Origin: Defluviicoccus sp.
GTDB taxonomy: Bacteria; Pseudomonadota; Alphaproteobacteria; MPNO01
Direction: 5' to 3'
DNA: 59,497 nt
Assembly: GCA_028820505.1 (NCBI GenBank)
Contig: JAPPIT010000222.1
Span: 1-59,497 of the forward strand
This document shows positions 52,011 through 59,497 of the stretch, piece by piece. The position numbers and the translations under genes are program-made. The notes below the pieces were generated by a model, which did no database searches, had not been told where the DNA came from, and worked only from the letters and a program-made list of their open reading frames with translations. The stretch's first letter is position 1, and the number at the start of each line of letters is the position of its first letter.

Positions 52011-53329
52011 GGCGCTGCCATGAAACCGAGCCAGGCTTCGTACATGTTCCGGATATAGACCTCGCTGGTCGAATCCACGCCCTCGACGCCGCCCTTGCCG
52101 TCCGGGCGGTCGGTCTCGTAGCCGCGGCCGATCTCGATCCATTCGGCGCCCTCGGAGGTGACGCCGGCGCCGATCCTCCCGTAGGTCTCCAGATCGTCGG
52201 TGAGCACCGGCGAGCCGGTTCCGTTGGTCACGTTGGCGAACGCGACCGTGTCCTCGAACATCCTGGCGGGCGCGCCCTTGAGGCGGAACGCGTAGGTGTG
52301 GACCTCGGTCCGGTCGACCGCCACCGGGTGGACCACGCGGAGCTGTCGGAACTGGCTCATGAAGGAGAGGTTGGGCCAGACGTTCGAGTTCCAGCGCGTC
52401 ACCTCCATGATGCGCCGGGTCTCCTCCGCCCCCTTCTTCGCTTCCAGCGCCGCGACGTATTCGGCGAACGCCGGATCGCCGCTGGCCGCGACCAGCTTCT
52501 CGTCGTCGTGATAGTCGCCGAGGAAGGCGTGCCCGCCCGGATAGGTCCAGATCCCCACCTGCTCGCGCCAGAACTCGTGCGGCGCGCCGTTCTGGCGCAT
52601 CTGGCGGACGGCGATCTCGCCCGCGCCCGTCGTATGCGCGGTGTCGTCCTGCGCCCTGGCGGCGTCGATCGAGGAGCGGTGGACGAAGATCGGGTGCGCC
52701 GCGTCGCACAGATTCTCCAGGTAGAGCTTCCAGTTGCCGTCATAGGCATGCTTGAACACGCCGCCCGCGGCTTCGATCTCGTCGTCCGGCGCGCGGTCGA
52801 CCATGTCGTCGAACGAGGTCGTCATGCAGCCCAGGAAATCCGTCAGCGGAGGCCCGTCCGCGACGAGCGAGGCGAAGACGAAGCCGCGATAGCTCGTGAC
52901 GCGCGGCGCCGCGACCATCGCGGTCCCCGGGTCGTCGGGATCGAAATGGGCCGGATAGCCGTGCTTGAGCGGCACGTGGACCAGCCTGCCGTCGGTGCCG
53001 TAGGTCCAGCCGTGGTAGCAGCACTCGAACCGCTTCGCGTTGCCGCTGTCCTTCGCCACCACCATCGCGCCGCGATGGGCGCACTGGTTGTGGATGACGC
53101 GGATCGAGCCGTCCTCGTGGCGGACCATCACCATCGGCCGCCGGCCGATCCGGGTCCTGACGAAATCGCCCGCCGCCTTCACCTGGCTCTCGTGCCCGAC
53201 ATAGATCCAGGCGCGGCCGAAGATGCGCGCCATCTCGATCTCGAAGATCGCCGGGTCGGCATAGACCCGGCGGTGCACCCGCCCGGGCCGGATCAGCCCC
53301 GCGATCTCCTCACCGGTCGGTTCCGGCAT
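52007..53329 (-). CDS. Rieske dioxygenase alpha (catalytic) subunit
   Basis: The 440-residue protein has an N-terminal Rieske [2Fe-2S] site (C83-x-H85 and C103-x2-H106) and a C-terminal mononuclear iron site (D209, H212, H217 in NLCDAAHPIFVH). It would use electrons from a reductase or ferredoxin, not found in the window, to dihydroxylate or demethylate an aromatic substrate. ATG 53329 has GGGAGAAGG upstream; the earlier in-frame residues are not conserved. Confidence 0.9.
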   Translation of the reverse strand: MPEPTGEEIAGLIRPGRVHRRVYADPAIFEIEMARIFGRAWIYVGHESQVKAAGDFVRTRIGRRPMVMVRHEDGSIRVIHNQCAHRGAMVVAKDSGNAKRFECCYHGWTYGTDGRLVHVPLKHGYPAHFDPDDPGTAMVAAPRVTSYRGFVFASLVADGPPLTDFLGCMTTSFDDMVDRAPDDEIEAAGGVFKHAYDGNWKLYLENLCDAAHPIFVHRSSIDAARAQDDTAHTTGAGEIAVRQMRQNGAPHEFWREQVGIWTYPGGHAFLGDYHDDEKLVAASGDPAFAEYVAALEAKKGAEETRRIMEVTRWNSNVWPNLSFMSQFRQLRVVHPVAVDRTEVHTYAFRLKGAPARMFEDTVAFANVTNGTGSPVLTDDLETYGRIGAGVTSEGAEWIEIGRGYETDRPDGKGGVEGVDSTSEVYIRNMYEAWLGFMAAP

Positions 53330-53478
53330 CGCCTTCTCCCCGGCGGTCCCGGCGCGAGCAACCGCGACCGGGAGACCGTTCGTGCCAAGACTCGACCCGG
53401 CCGACGCCCGCGTCAAGGCGCTGAATCGGCGCAGGCGGCGATCCGCCTGCCGGGCTTTCCTTCGGCATTCCCGGATCG

Positions 53479-54294
53479 TCAGGCACGCGACCTCTTGTAG
53501 GCGGCCAGACGGTCCCTCGCCTCGTCGACCAGCGCCAGCCCGGCTTTCGCATGATCCGAGGCCGGGTCGGCGGTGTGCCCCTCATATTCGTCGAGCCCGA
53601 GAACGCTCGGACGATTGCCCAGCGCCCGCCACCATCGAGCGACGTTCGGCCGGAACTCGAACCATATGTCCAGCCACTTGATCATATCGAGCACCTTGAT
53701 CAGCGGCGCATAACAACATTCGACGAGGGTAAACCGGTCGCCCATGATCCAGGGTCGATCGTCGGACAGGGTTGCTTCCATTTTCTCGAAAATCCGGTCC
53801 CACCCGACGAGCCCGCGCAACACCCACTCCGAATCCATGCCATCCCTGATGACCGATTGTTGGCGCAGCGTTTTTTCGAGATCGGGCTGCTTCCTCCACC
53901 GGCTTTCCAGTTTCCCGACGTCTATCGCCGAGCGAAATCGCGTGACGAAATTCAGGGCGGCGATCCCCGGAAACCCTATTTCATCCGAATCCTTGATCCA
54001 CTCGCGCATATAGGTCCGCTCAAGGAGGCCGTCCGGCTTGAGGGCCGGCTCCGGTTTCAACTCGTCTATGTAATCGCAAATGATCGAGGATTCGCGGATC
54101 GGGTTGCCGTCGTGAACGAGCGTCGGCACGACCGCTTTCGGGTTGATCGCAAGATAGCTTTTATCGAAGTGATCTTCATCGAGCAGATGAATATAACGCG
54201 GCGTCCAGTCCTCGATCCCTTTTTCGATGAGCGTAATAACCGCCCGGTTCGAACATACGGAATCCGCTTCTTTAAGATAGTAGAGCTCGAGCAT
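53479..54294 (-). CDS. Glutathione S-transferase-family protein
   Basis: The 271-residue protein has a GST N-terminal thioredoxin-like domain (1-80: LYYLKEADSVCSNRAVITLIEKG, AVVPTLVHDG, IRESSIICDYID with the glutathione-binding ES) and an all-helical C-terminal half (ending DHAKAGLALVDEARDRL). A conventional catalytic Ser/Cys is in SVCSNR. The gene is visibly more A/T-rich than its neighbours. It is divergent from the second GST and lies in the accessory segment with the dioxygenase. Confidence 0.85.
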   Translation of the reverse strand: MLELYYLKEADSVCSNRAVITLIEKGIEDWTPRYIHLLDEDHFDKSYLAINPKAVVPTLVHDGNPIRESSIICDYIDELKPEPALKPDGLLERTYMREWIKDSDEIGFPGIAALNFVTRFRSAIDVGKLESRWRKQPDLEKTLRQQSVIRDGMDSEWVLRGLVGWDRIFEKMEATLSDDRPWIMGDRFTLVECCYAPLIKVLDMIKWLDIWFEFRPNVARWWRALGNRPSVLGLDEYEGHTADPASDHAKAGLALVDEARDRLAAYKRSRA

Positions 54295-54354
54295 TTCGAT
54301 ATCCTCTCGTCGTCGCCCGACGGGACCGTCAACATTCTACCGCGAGGGCCATCC

Positions 54355-54383
54355 TTGACAAGGTCGCGCCCCCCTGTCCTAAT
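54355..54383 (+). promoter_or_regulatory. Probable promoter of the second GST/AhpD operon
   Basis: Exact TTGACA (54355-54360), 17-base spacer and CCTAAT (54378-54383; 4 of 6 bases match). It would yield a transcript start at about 54390 and a leader of roughly 55 bases before the GST ATG at 54446. An inverted repeat (54405-54426) lies just downstream. Confidence 0.55.
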
Positions 54384-54404
54384 GAAAGCCGGAGAAATTT
54401 GCCG

Positions 54405-54426
54405 AATTCCGCATTCGTTCGGAATT
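54405..54426. promoter_or_regulatory. Inverted repeat downstream of promoter, possible operator
   Basis: AATTCCG (54405-54411) and CGGAATT (54420-54426) form a perfect 7-base inverted repeat with an 8-base spacer, between the -10 and the start of the GST gene. It could be a repressor site or a leader hairpin. Confidence 0.45.
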
Positions 54427-54445
54427 GCGGAACGGGATACGGATT

Positions 54446-55291
54446 ATGGTTGTTGTCGTTCCTGCCAACGTTTCGGTCCTCGAATTAAAGGGTATTCACC
54501 TCTACCACGCCAATCGCTCGAACTGCTCGGCGCGTGTCCGATTGTTGTTGGAGGAAAAAGAACTCTACTGGACGAGCCATCACATCGATCTCGGCAGGAA
54601 GGAAAACATCTCGGAAGAGTATTTCGGGATCAACCCCAAGGGCGTGGTCCCCGCGCTGGTGCATGACGGCACGGTAATTGCCGAATCGAACGACATTATG
54701 CTCTATCTCGAGAAAACGTTTCCGGAGCCGGGATTCCGCGCGGTATCGCCGGACCTTCAACCCGAAATCGACTACTGGCTGAAGATGTCCGGCGACCTTC
54801 ACATACCGGGGATCAAGACCTTTCAGTACTACAAGCTGAACGCGGCGCTTCTGGAGAAGACCGACGAAGAGCTCGCGCTCTACAAGAAGCTGCAGACCGA
54901 CGCCGAGCTGCTGACGTTTCACGATAAACACAGCGAGGGACGGCGCTTTTCCGAAGCCGAAGCCGATGCGGCGGCTGCCCTGCTCGACGAATCCTTCGCA
55001 AGACAGGAGCGGGCGATCGCGGACGGCGGCTGGCTGGTCGGCGCCTCTTACACCCTGGCCGACATCTCCTGGTCGCCGACCGTAACGACTCTGTCGGCCG
55101 GCGGCTTCGACTTCGGCAGGTATCCCAGCATCCAGGAGTGGTACGAGCGCATATCCCGGCGCCCGCAGTTCGAAAAGGCCGTCTTCGAATGGCGCAACCG
55201 GGCGACTTATGCGGTGACCGATCCGACGATCGCCGGCGCGGCGAATACCGCGCGACGATCCGGCGGCGGCACGGGAGAACCAGGACAATGA
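54446..55291 (+). CDS. Glutathione S-transferase-family protein, coupled to AhpD gene
   Basis: The 281-residue protein has an N-terminal GST domain (LKGIHLYHANRSNCSARVRLLLEEK, GVVPALVHDG, IAESNDIMLYLEK with the glutathione-contacting ES) and a longer helical C-terminal half. Ser/Cys near NRSNCS may be catalytic. ATG 54446 is chosen over a TTG at 54425. The TGA at 55289-55291 overlaps the next gene's ATG (55288), so the two are translated in coupling. This suggests that glutathione chemistry feeds the downstream redox protein. Confidence 0.85.
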   Translation: MVVVVPANVSVLELKGIHLYHANRSNCSARVRLLLEEKELYWTSHHIDLGRKENISEEYFGINPKGVVPALVHDGTVIAESNDIMLYLEKTFPEPGFRAVSPDLQPEIDYWLKMSGDLHIPGIKTFQYYKLNAALLEKTDEELALYKKLQTDAELLTFHDKHSEGRRFSEAEADAAAALLDESFARQERAIADGGWLVGASYTLADISWSPTVTTLSAGGFDFGRYPSIQEWYERISRRPQFEKAVFEWRNRATYAVTDPTIAGAANTARRSGGGTGEPGQ

Positions 55292-56394
55292 CCCTCTACG
55301 CGGATTCGCAATACCCGGTACGGGAGGATCTCGACGCCGTTCACGCCAGACATCTGGATCAGCTGGCCGACCCCGGCACCTGGGGCACCGGCGCGCAGCG
55401 CCTGGCGATCGCGAGAGAGGTTCGCCGGGCGTGCTACGACGCGGGTACGCAGGAAGAACCGGAAGACACCGGCCCGCTGAGCGATGTCGAACTGCCGGAC
55501 CCGGTTTGCGGGACGGTCCGGAAACTGGCCGTCACGCCCAAGGACTTCCTCGAGGACTCATACGAAGAGGCCAGGAACGGCGGTCTGAGCGACGAGGAAT
55601 ATGTCGAGATCGTCGGCATCGTGTCGCGCCTGACCGACATGGACGTGTTCGCCCGCGGTATCGGGGTTCCCCTGCGTCCCCTGCCGGCCGCGCGCGAAGG
55701 CCGGCCGTCGCGGGTCCGCCCCCGGGTCGCGAAGAAGGAAATGGCCTGGGTGCCGACCGTGCCGAACCTCCCCGACGGCGGCGAGGAAGCCGCGGAGATT
55801 TACGGCGAGGACTATCGGCCCTACATCATCCGCTCGCTCAGCCTGGTGCCGGACGAGATGCGGCGGCATCTCGAGCTGGAAGAAGTTCAATACCTGCCGA
55901 TGAAGAATGTTTTCGTCGCGGATTATCAGCACCATGAGGGGTTCACCCGCGCCCAGGTCGAGCTGATCGCGGGGCGGGTATCCGCCCTCAACGAGTGCTT
56001 TTACTGAACGGCGGGCCATGCCTGGTTCCTCCGTGAGAGTGGACGCAAGACCGGCCTCGATGTCGATTTGGCGGCGCTGTTCGACCCGGATCGGGACAGC
56101 GGGGTGCCCGGCGGCAGGGAAATCCTGGCCTTCGCCGATGCCGCCATCGGTCCCGACCGGGCCGCGCTGGACCGGGCGCGGCGCAATCTCGCCGACTCCG
56201 TAGGCCCGGCGGCGGTGCCGGCGGCGGCGGCCATCGCCGCGACCTTCACCAAGAACGACCGGATCGCCAACGGCACCGGCATTCCGTCGGAGTTGAGGAT
56301 GCTGCGGAATTCCAGGGGAATCCGGGCGGAATTCGGGATAAACGGCTACCGCTCGTCGGCGAACACCTTCAGACACTACCCCGACGAGCGATAG
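55288..56394 (+). CDS. AhpD/CMD-family selenoprotein candidate (in-frame TGA)
   Basis: This is a 368-residue protein if TGA 56005-56007 is read as selenocysteine (U240). The motif is E236-C237-F-Y-U240-T-A-G-H244, the place of the CxxCxxxH redox site of AhpD and carboxymuconolactone decarboxylase folds. Upstream are family-typical EIVGIVSRLTDMDVFARGIG (about 110-130) and YIIRSLSLVPDEMRRHLELE. After the TGA the frame continues with family-like TAGHAWFLRESG and AATFTKNDRIANGTGIP to TAG 56392-56394. A bSECIS-like hairpin follows the TGA. The expected role is a thiol/selenol peroxidase or related redox enzyme. GGGAGA lies 9 bases before the ATG. The alternatives are a nonsense mutation or a sequencing error, but the maintained frame argues against both. 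Confidence 0.75.
56008..56049 (+). promoter_or_regulatory. Candidate bacterial SECIS element
   Basis: Directly after the TGA lies a bulged hairpin. Pairs are 56023-56047, 56024-56046, 56025-56044, 56026-56043, 56027-56042 (T-G), 56028-56041, 56029-56039, 56030-56038, 56031-56037, with single-base bulges at 56040 (T) and 56045 (G). The apical loop CGTGA (56032-56036) has G as its second base, and 24 bases lie between TGA and loop. This agrees with the general bSECIS rule (16-37 bases to the loop, G in the first two loop positions). I did not compute energies. Confidence 0.6.
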
Positions 56395-56422
56395 GCGGCC
56401 ACCGGAAGGCCGGCGCCGGGCT

Positions 56423-57001
56423 CTACTCGTCGATATAGCCCAGCGTGATCGGGTGCCCCTTGCGTTGTTCTTCCGCCGCCCCGGTGTGTTTTCCGGAGTT
56501 CCAGCCGACGGGGCGCAGCACGCGCTCGGCGAAGTCGATCGATTCCTGGTCGGTGACCGTCGCGATGGTGTCGTTCCAGCGGTTCAGGAAGCCGCCGACC
56601 GCGATCACCGCCAATATCTCGATGATCTGGTCGTTCGAATAGTGCTTGCGCAGTTCGACGTAATTCTCCGGATCGACGACGTTCGGCGAGACGCCCGCCG
56701 CGAAGGCCAGATCGAGCGCCGCCCGCTCCGCATCCGAAAACTCGGGCGAGGTCCGATAGGTCCAGAGCGCCTGGATTTTCTCGTCCGCGACTCCGAGCTT
56801 ATGGAGGTGGTAGGAGCCATGCGACTGACAATGCAGGCATCCGCTTGCCAGGCTCGCGGCGGTGAAGATCAGCTGTTTGAGCTCCCCCTCGATACCGCGG
56901 CCCGGAAAAACGAGCCTCAGGAGATCGTTCACCTTCTCCCGCAGTTCGGGCCAATGGTGCATCTCGAGGTTTTGCCGGCCTTCATATCCTGTCGCTGCCA
57001 C
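56423..57001 (-). CDS. AhpD/carboxymuconolactone decarboxylase-family protein
   Basis: The 192-residue protein carries a two-cysteine redox motif C55-LH-C58-QS-H61 in SGCLHCQSHG, in the manner of uncharacterised AhpD-like peroxidases, and the family's C-terminal helices (EILAVIAVGGFLNRWNDT). The likely reaction is thiol-dependent peroxide reduction or a decarboxylase/isomerase function. GTG 57001 is chosen because GGGAGG lies 6 bases upstream; a GTG at 57109 in frame would leave only 14 bases to the divergent amidohydrolase. The gene converges on the selenoprotein gene, with 28 bases between the stops. Confidence 0.82.
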   Translation of the reverse strand: MAATGYEGRQNLEMHHWPELREKVNDLLRLVFPGRGIEGELKQLIFTAASLASGCLHCQSHGSYHLHKLGVADEKIQALWTYRTSPEFSDAERAALDLAFAAGVSPNVVDPENYVELRKHYSNDQIIEILAVIAVGGFLNRWNDTIATVTDQESIDFAERVLRPVGWNSGKHTGAAEEQRKGHPITLGYIDE

Positions 57002-57123
57002 AAGTTTCCTCCCGGGACCGAATGTCGGCGGTGAGTCCAGTGTGCCGATCGGGTAGTTTATTGTAATGCGTTCGTCGGTTGCATTGGAGGGATAACCGGC
57101 GGCCTGCACAACGGGGAAACGCC
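57002..57123. promoter_or_regulatory. Divergent promoter region, AhpD-like / amidohydrolase
   Basis: The 122-base gap between the divergent genes is relatively A/T-rich in its middle (AGTTTATTGTAATG about 57055). A minus-strand -10-like TACAAT (57065-57060) is plausible, but I cannot define full promoters. Confidence 0.4.
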
Positions 57124-58821
57124 ATGGACTACGACCTCAGGATCGTCGGCGGGACGGTGATCGACGGCAGCGGCGCCGAGCGCTTCCGCGGCGACGTGGC
57201 GCTCAGCGGCGGACGGATCGCGGCTGTCGGCGAGGTATCGGGGTCCGCCGCGCGGACGATCGACGCGGAGGGGTGCGTGGTCGCGCCCGGCTTTATCGAC
57301 ATTCATTCCCACTACGACGCCCAGGTGATGTGGGATCCCATGCTGACCGTCTCGCCGTGGCACGGCGTGACCAGCGTGGTCATGGGCAATTGCGGCTTCG
57401 GCGTAGCGCCCGCGAAGCCCGGCAATCGCCTTCCGCTGATGCAGACGCTCGAGAACGTCGAAGGCATGAGCCTCGCCGCGCTCGAGGAAGGGCTCGACGG
57501 GTGGCCGTTCGAGAGCTTCCCGGAATATCTCGACGCCATCGAGGCGCGCGGCACCGCGGTCAATGTCGGCGCGATGGTGGGCCATTCGGCGGTGCGGCTC
57601 GACGTGATGGGGCTCGACTCGACCGAGCGTCCCGCGCGTCCCGACGAGGTCGAGGCGATGGCCCGGATCGTCGGCGAGGCGGTCGCCGCCGGGGCGCTCG
57701 GCTTCTCGAGCTCGACCTCGCGGCTCCATGTCGGCTTCGCCGGCAAGCCGGTGCCGAGCCGTCTCGCCGACATGGCGTCGGAGACGATTCCGCTGGCCGA
57801 GGCCGTCGGCCGGAACGGCGGCGGCGTCGTGCAGCTCACCAACGGGATCGAGCCCGACTTCGCGGCCTTCGAGAAGCTTGCCCGCGCGGCCGGCACGGTC
57901 ACCTGGACCGCCCTCCTGACCCGTATCGGCGACGACTCGCTGCACGAGCGGCATCGCGAGCAGGCGGCGCGGCAGCACGCGGACGAGCTGCCCATCTACC
58001 CGCAGGTCTCCTGCCGGCCGCTGACGATGGAATTCCAGTTCGCGGCGCCGTTCCCGTTCGACCGGCTCGATTCGTTCAAGCCGGCGACCGCCGCGGACGC
58101 GGACGGCAAGCGGCGGATTCTCGCCGACCCGGCCTTCCGCGCCGCGGTCAAGCGCGAGCTTGCCGAGGGCGCGGCGGTCGAGCCGCAGACCTGGGCGCTG
58201 GTCATGGCGCTCGAGAGTCTCGAGGTCTCGGCCTGCGCCGAACGGCCGGAGCTCGAGGGACGGAACGTGCCCGAGGCCGCCGCCGAGCAGGGCGTCGACC
58301 CGCTCGACCTGACGTTCGACCTCGCGGTCGCCTCCGGCCTGGAGACCCGGTTCCGCATCCCGCTGGCGAACACCAACGAGGGCGCGATCGCCACGCTGCT
58401 GACCGAGCCATTCACCGTGCTCGGGCTCTCGGACGCGGGCGCGCACGCGAGCCAGCTTTGCGACGCCTGCTTCTCGACCCACCTCCTCGGGCGGTGGGTG
58501 CGGGACAAGGGCGCCCTCACGCTCGAACAGGCGATCGATCATCTGTGCGCCCGTCCGGCCGCGATCTTCGGCCTCGCCGGACGGGGACGGCTGGCCCCCG
58601 GCTGGGCCGGCGACGTGGTGGTGTTCGACCCGGAGACCGTCGGGGCGGGGCCGCTCGAACGGGTCCGCGACCTCCCGGCCGGCGCCGACCGGCTGATCTC
58701 GATCCCGACCGGCGTCCGCGCCGTGGCGGTCAACGGAACCGTCGTGCGCCGCGACAACGAGACCCTGCTCGGCGCGGACGATCCCATGCCCGGACAACTG
58801 CTCCGCCGCGCCGTGAACTGA
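57124..58821 (+). CDS. N-acyl-D-amino-acid deacylase-like amidohydrolase
   Basis: This 565-residue amidohydrolase-superfamily enzyme has the metal HxH motif at H61 and H63 (GFIDIHSHYDAQ), the VTSVVMGNCGFGVAP segment, and a C-terminal region with SDAGAHASQLCD carrying the catalytic Asp. The family (N-acyl-D-aspartate/D-glutamate deacylase, amidohydrolase 3) cleaves N-acyl groups from D-amino acids; the exact substrate is unknown. ATG 57124 is chosen because the preceding in-frame codons are not conserved. Confidence 0.87.
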   Translation: MDYDLRIVGGTVIDGSGAERFRGDVALSGGRIAAVGEVSGSAARTIDAEGCVVAPGFIDIHSHYDAQVMWDPMLTVSPWHGVTSVVMGNCGFGVAPAKPGNRLPLMQTLENVEGMSLAALEEGLDGWPFESFPEYLDAIEARGTAVNVGAMVGHSAVRLDVMGLDSTERPARPDEVEAMARIVGEAVAAGALGFSSSTSRLHVGFAGKPVPSRLADMASETIPLAEAVGRNGGGVVQLTNGIEPDFAAFEKLARAAGTVTWTALLTRIGDDSLHERHREQAARQHADELPIYPQVSCRPLTMEFQFAAPFPFDRLDSFKPATAADADGKRRILADPAFRAAVKRELAEGAAVEPQTWALVMALESLEVSACAERPELEGRNVPEAAAEQGVDPLDLTFDLAVASGLETRFRIPLANTNEGAIATLLTEPFTVLGLSDAGAHASQLCDACFSTHLLGRWVRDKGALTLEQAIDHLCARPAAIFGLAGRGRLAPGWAGDVVVFDPETVGAGPLERVRDLPAGADRLISIPTGVRAVAVNGTVVRRDNETLLGADDPMPGQLLRRAVN

Positions 58822-59497
58822 AGGGCGCTCCTCTCCCTCCCCGCCGTCATGCCCGGACTTGTTCCACTACTGTCCGGTTAAGATTTCGGGGCGGGCTCCG
58901 CGCCCATGAGCGACACCGTCTCCGTCCCCCGCTGTCACCCCGGACTTGATCCCATAGGCGCTAACTTGTTCCGGATGGCGGTTGAATGGCGCCGGGTCTT
59001 CCGCGCCACCGGCCCGGAGACCGGGCAAAAGAGAGGAAATCACCGGAGCGGGTCCGGTTCGGTTGGAACCGCTTCGTCCGTTCTCCTCCGTCATGGTCGG
59101 CGAAGGCCGACCATCCACGATTTGTTTTTGGTTCCAGCGCCTTGAAAACTCGTGGATGGTCGGCCTTCGCCGACCATGACGGTGAGGCGGCAGAGGTAAA
59201 GGCGCTTCTATCTGAAACGGGCGGGCTCTCGAACCGGCGGGCGAACCGGCTCGTCGCCACCGTTCGAGCGGTTGAAACGTCTCGAAACACGCCGCAAATC
59301 GCGAAGTTAGCGCTTATGGGATCGGGTCCGGGGTGACAGCGGGGGGAGAAGGACGGCGGAGGCAGGCGGGCCGCGATCCGTGTCCCGATCCGGCGGAAGA
59401 GCCGGAAACCCGCCTGTACCGACGCCTTGTGCCGGGTCCAACCCAACTAAACCGTCATGGTCTCGGCGGTACTGAGCCACCCCGTGGCATGAAACTC
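58822..59497. other. Non-coding region with nested inverted repeats
   Basis: No supportable gene lies in the final 676 bases. Short open frames here have no recognisable motif and overlap repeats on both strands. The region begins with an inverted copy (58845-58865) of the repeat found at 87-107 and 223-243, then carries the composite palindrome at 58926-59345. Confidence 0.7.
58926..59345. repeat. Composite nested palindrome (MITE-like)
   Basis: Outer arms 58926-58967 and 59304-59345 are inverted copies of 42 bases with three differences. A perfect 33-base inverted pair (59088-59120 and 59150-59182) lies inside, each arm itself palindromic (GGTCGGC/GCCGACC). No transposase is encoded. The structure could be a non-autonomous mobile element or two dispersed repeat families that inserted in each other. 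Confidence 0.65.

Noticed and set aside
55288-56007. AhpD-like gene ending at the TGA as a complete 239-residue protein
   Set aside because: The break falls inside the CxxC motif and family-like sequence continues in the same frame to 56394, so a simple stop is unlikely, though a nonsense mutation cannot be fully excluded.
56068-56394. A separate small gene of 108 residues after the AhpD gene
   Set aside because: It lies in the same frame as the AhpD gene, lacks a credible ribosome-binding site, and its sequence reads as the second half of that protein.
58906-59446. Small open frames in the terminal repeat region
   Set aside because: They overlap on both strands, follow the palindromes and have no conserved feature.

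Overview
The window is GC-rich and densely coded. It reads as chromosome of an alphaproteobacterium, probably close to the Rhodospirillales-like lineages (inference). The reasons are the rnd–kdsD–lptC–lptA–lptB…hpf–ptsN block, a BamF/DUF3035-type lipoprotein, a complex-I NDUFA9-like gene, an ABHD10-like hydrolase and paired M16 peptidases. Two tRNA genes with encoded CCA are present, tRNA-Leu(CAG) and tRNA-Ser(GGA).

Layout: bases 1-289 hold palindromic repeats. 290-5558 (minus) is the envelope/LPS block: RNase D, KdsD, LptC/A/B, HPF and PtsN, without the rpoN gene that often sits between lptB and hpf. 5615-7597 holds tRNA-Leu, an NDUFA9-like protein and UppP. 7911-13923 is glutamate synthase (gltD-gltB) behind an AT-rich regulatory region with a perfect inverted repeat. 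13949-17893 holds an SDR-like epimerase, an MFS transporter, an alpha/beta hydrolase and a TauE/SafE permease. 17969-26612 is a long translation operon or cluster: thrS, infC (apparently starting at ATA), rpmI, rplT, pheS, pheT, lepA. 26731-30967 (minus) is a TRAP transporter (dctP, dctQ, dctM) with an amidase. 31101-34339 holds tRNA-Ser, a small exported protein, an SDR and an acyl-CoA synthetase. 34518-37681 is pepF plus an ABC1/AarF-type kinase. 37678-40178 (minus) is bioB-bioA and rpsU. 40782-45075 is ribF-ileS-lspA. 45092-51534 is BamF, two M16 peptidase-family proteins, pgi and mutL.

51531-58821 is an accessory, catabolic or detoxification-like segment: Rieske dioxygenase alpha and beta subunits, two divergent glutathione S-transferase-like genes, two AhpD/carboxymuconolactone-decarboxylase-fold proteins and an N-acyl-D-amino-acid deacylase-like amidohydrolase. 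The last 680 bases are non-coding and contain a nested palindromic element.

The most notable result is at 55288-56394. An AhpD-family gene has an in-frame TGA (56005-56007) exactly where the second cysteine of the CxxCxxxH redox motif should be. The same frame then continues for 128 sense codons of family-like protein, and a bulged hairpin that fits the bacterial SECIS pattern lies just downstream of the TGA. I interpret this as a selenoprotein (CxxU active site), translationally coupled to an upstream GST-like gene by a 4-base overlap. A conventional annotation would truncate it at 239 residues. The selenocysteine machinery (selA, selB, selC, selD) is not in this window, so the call needs genome-level confirmation.
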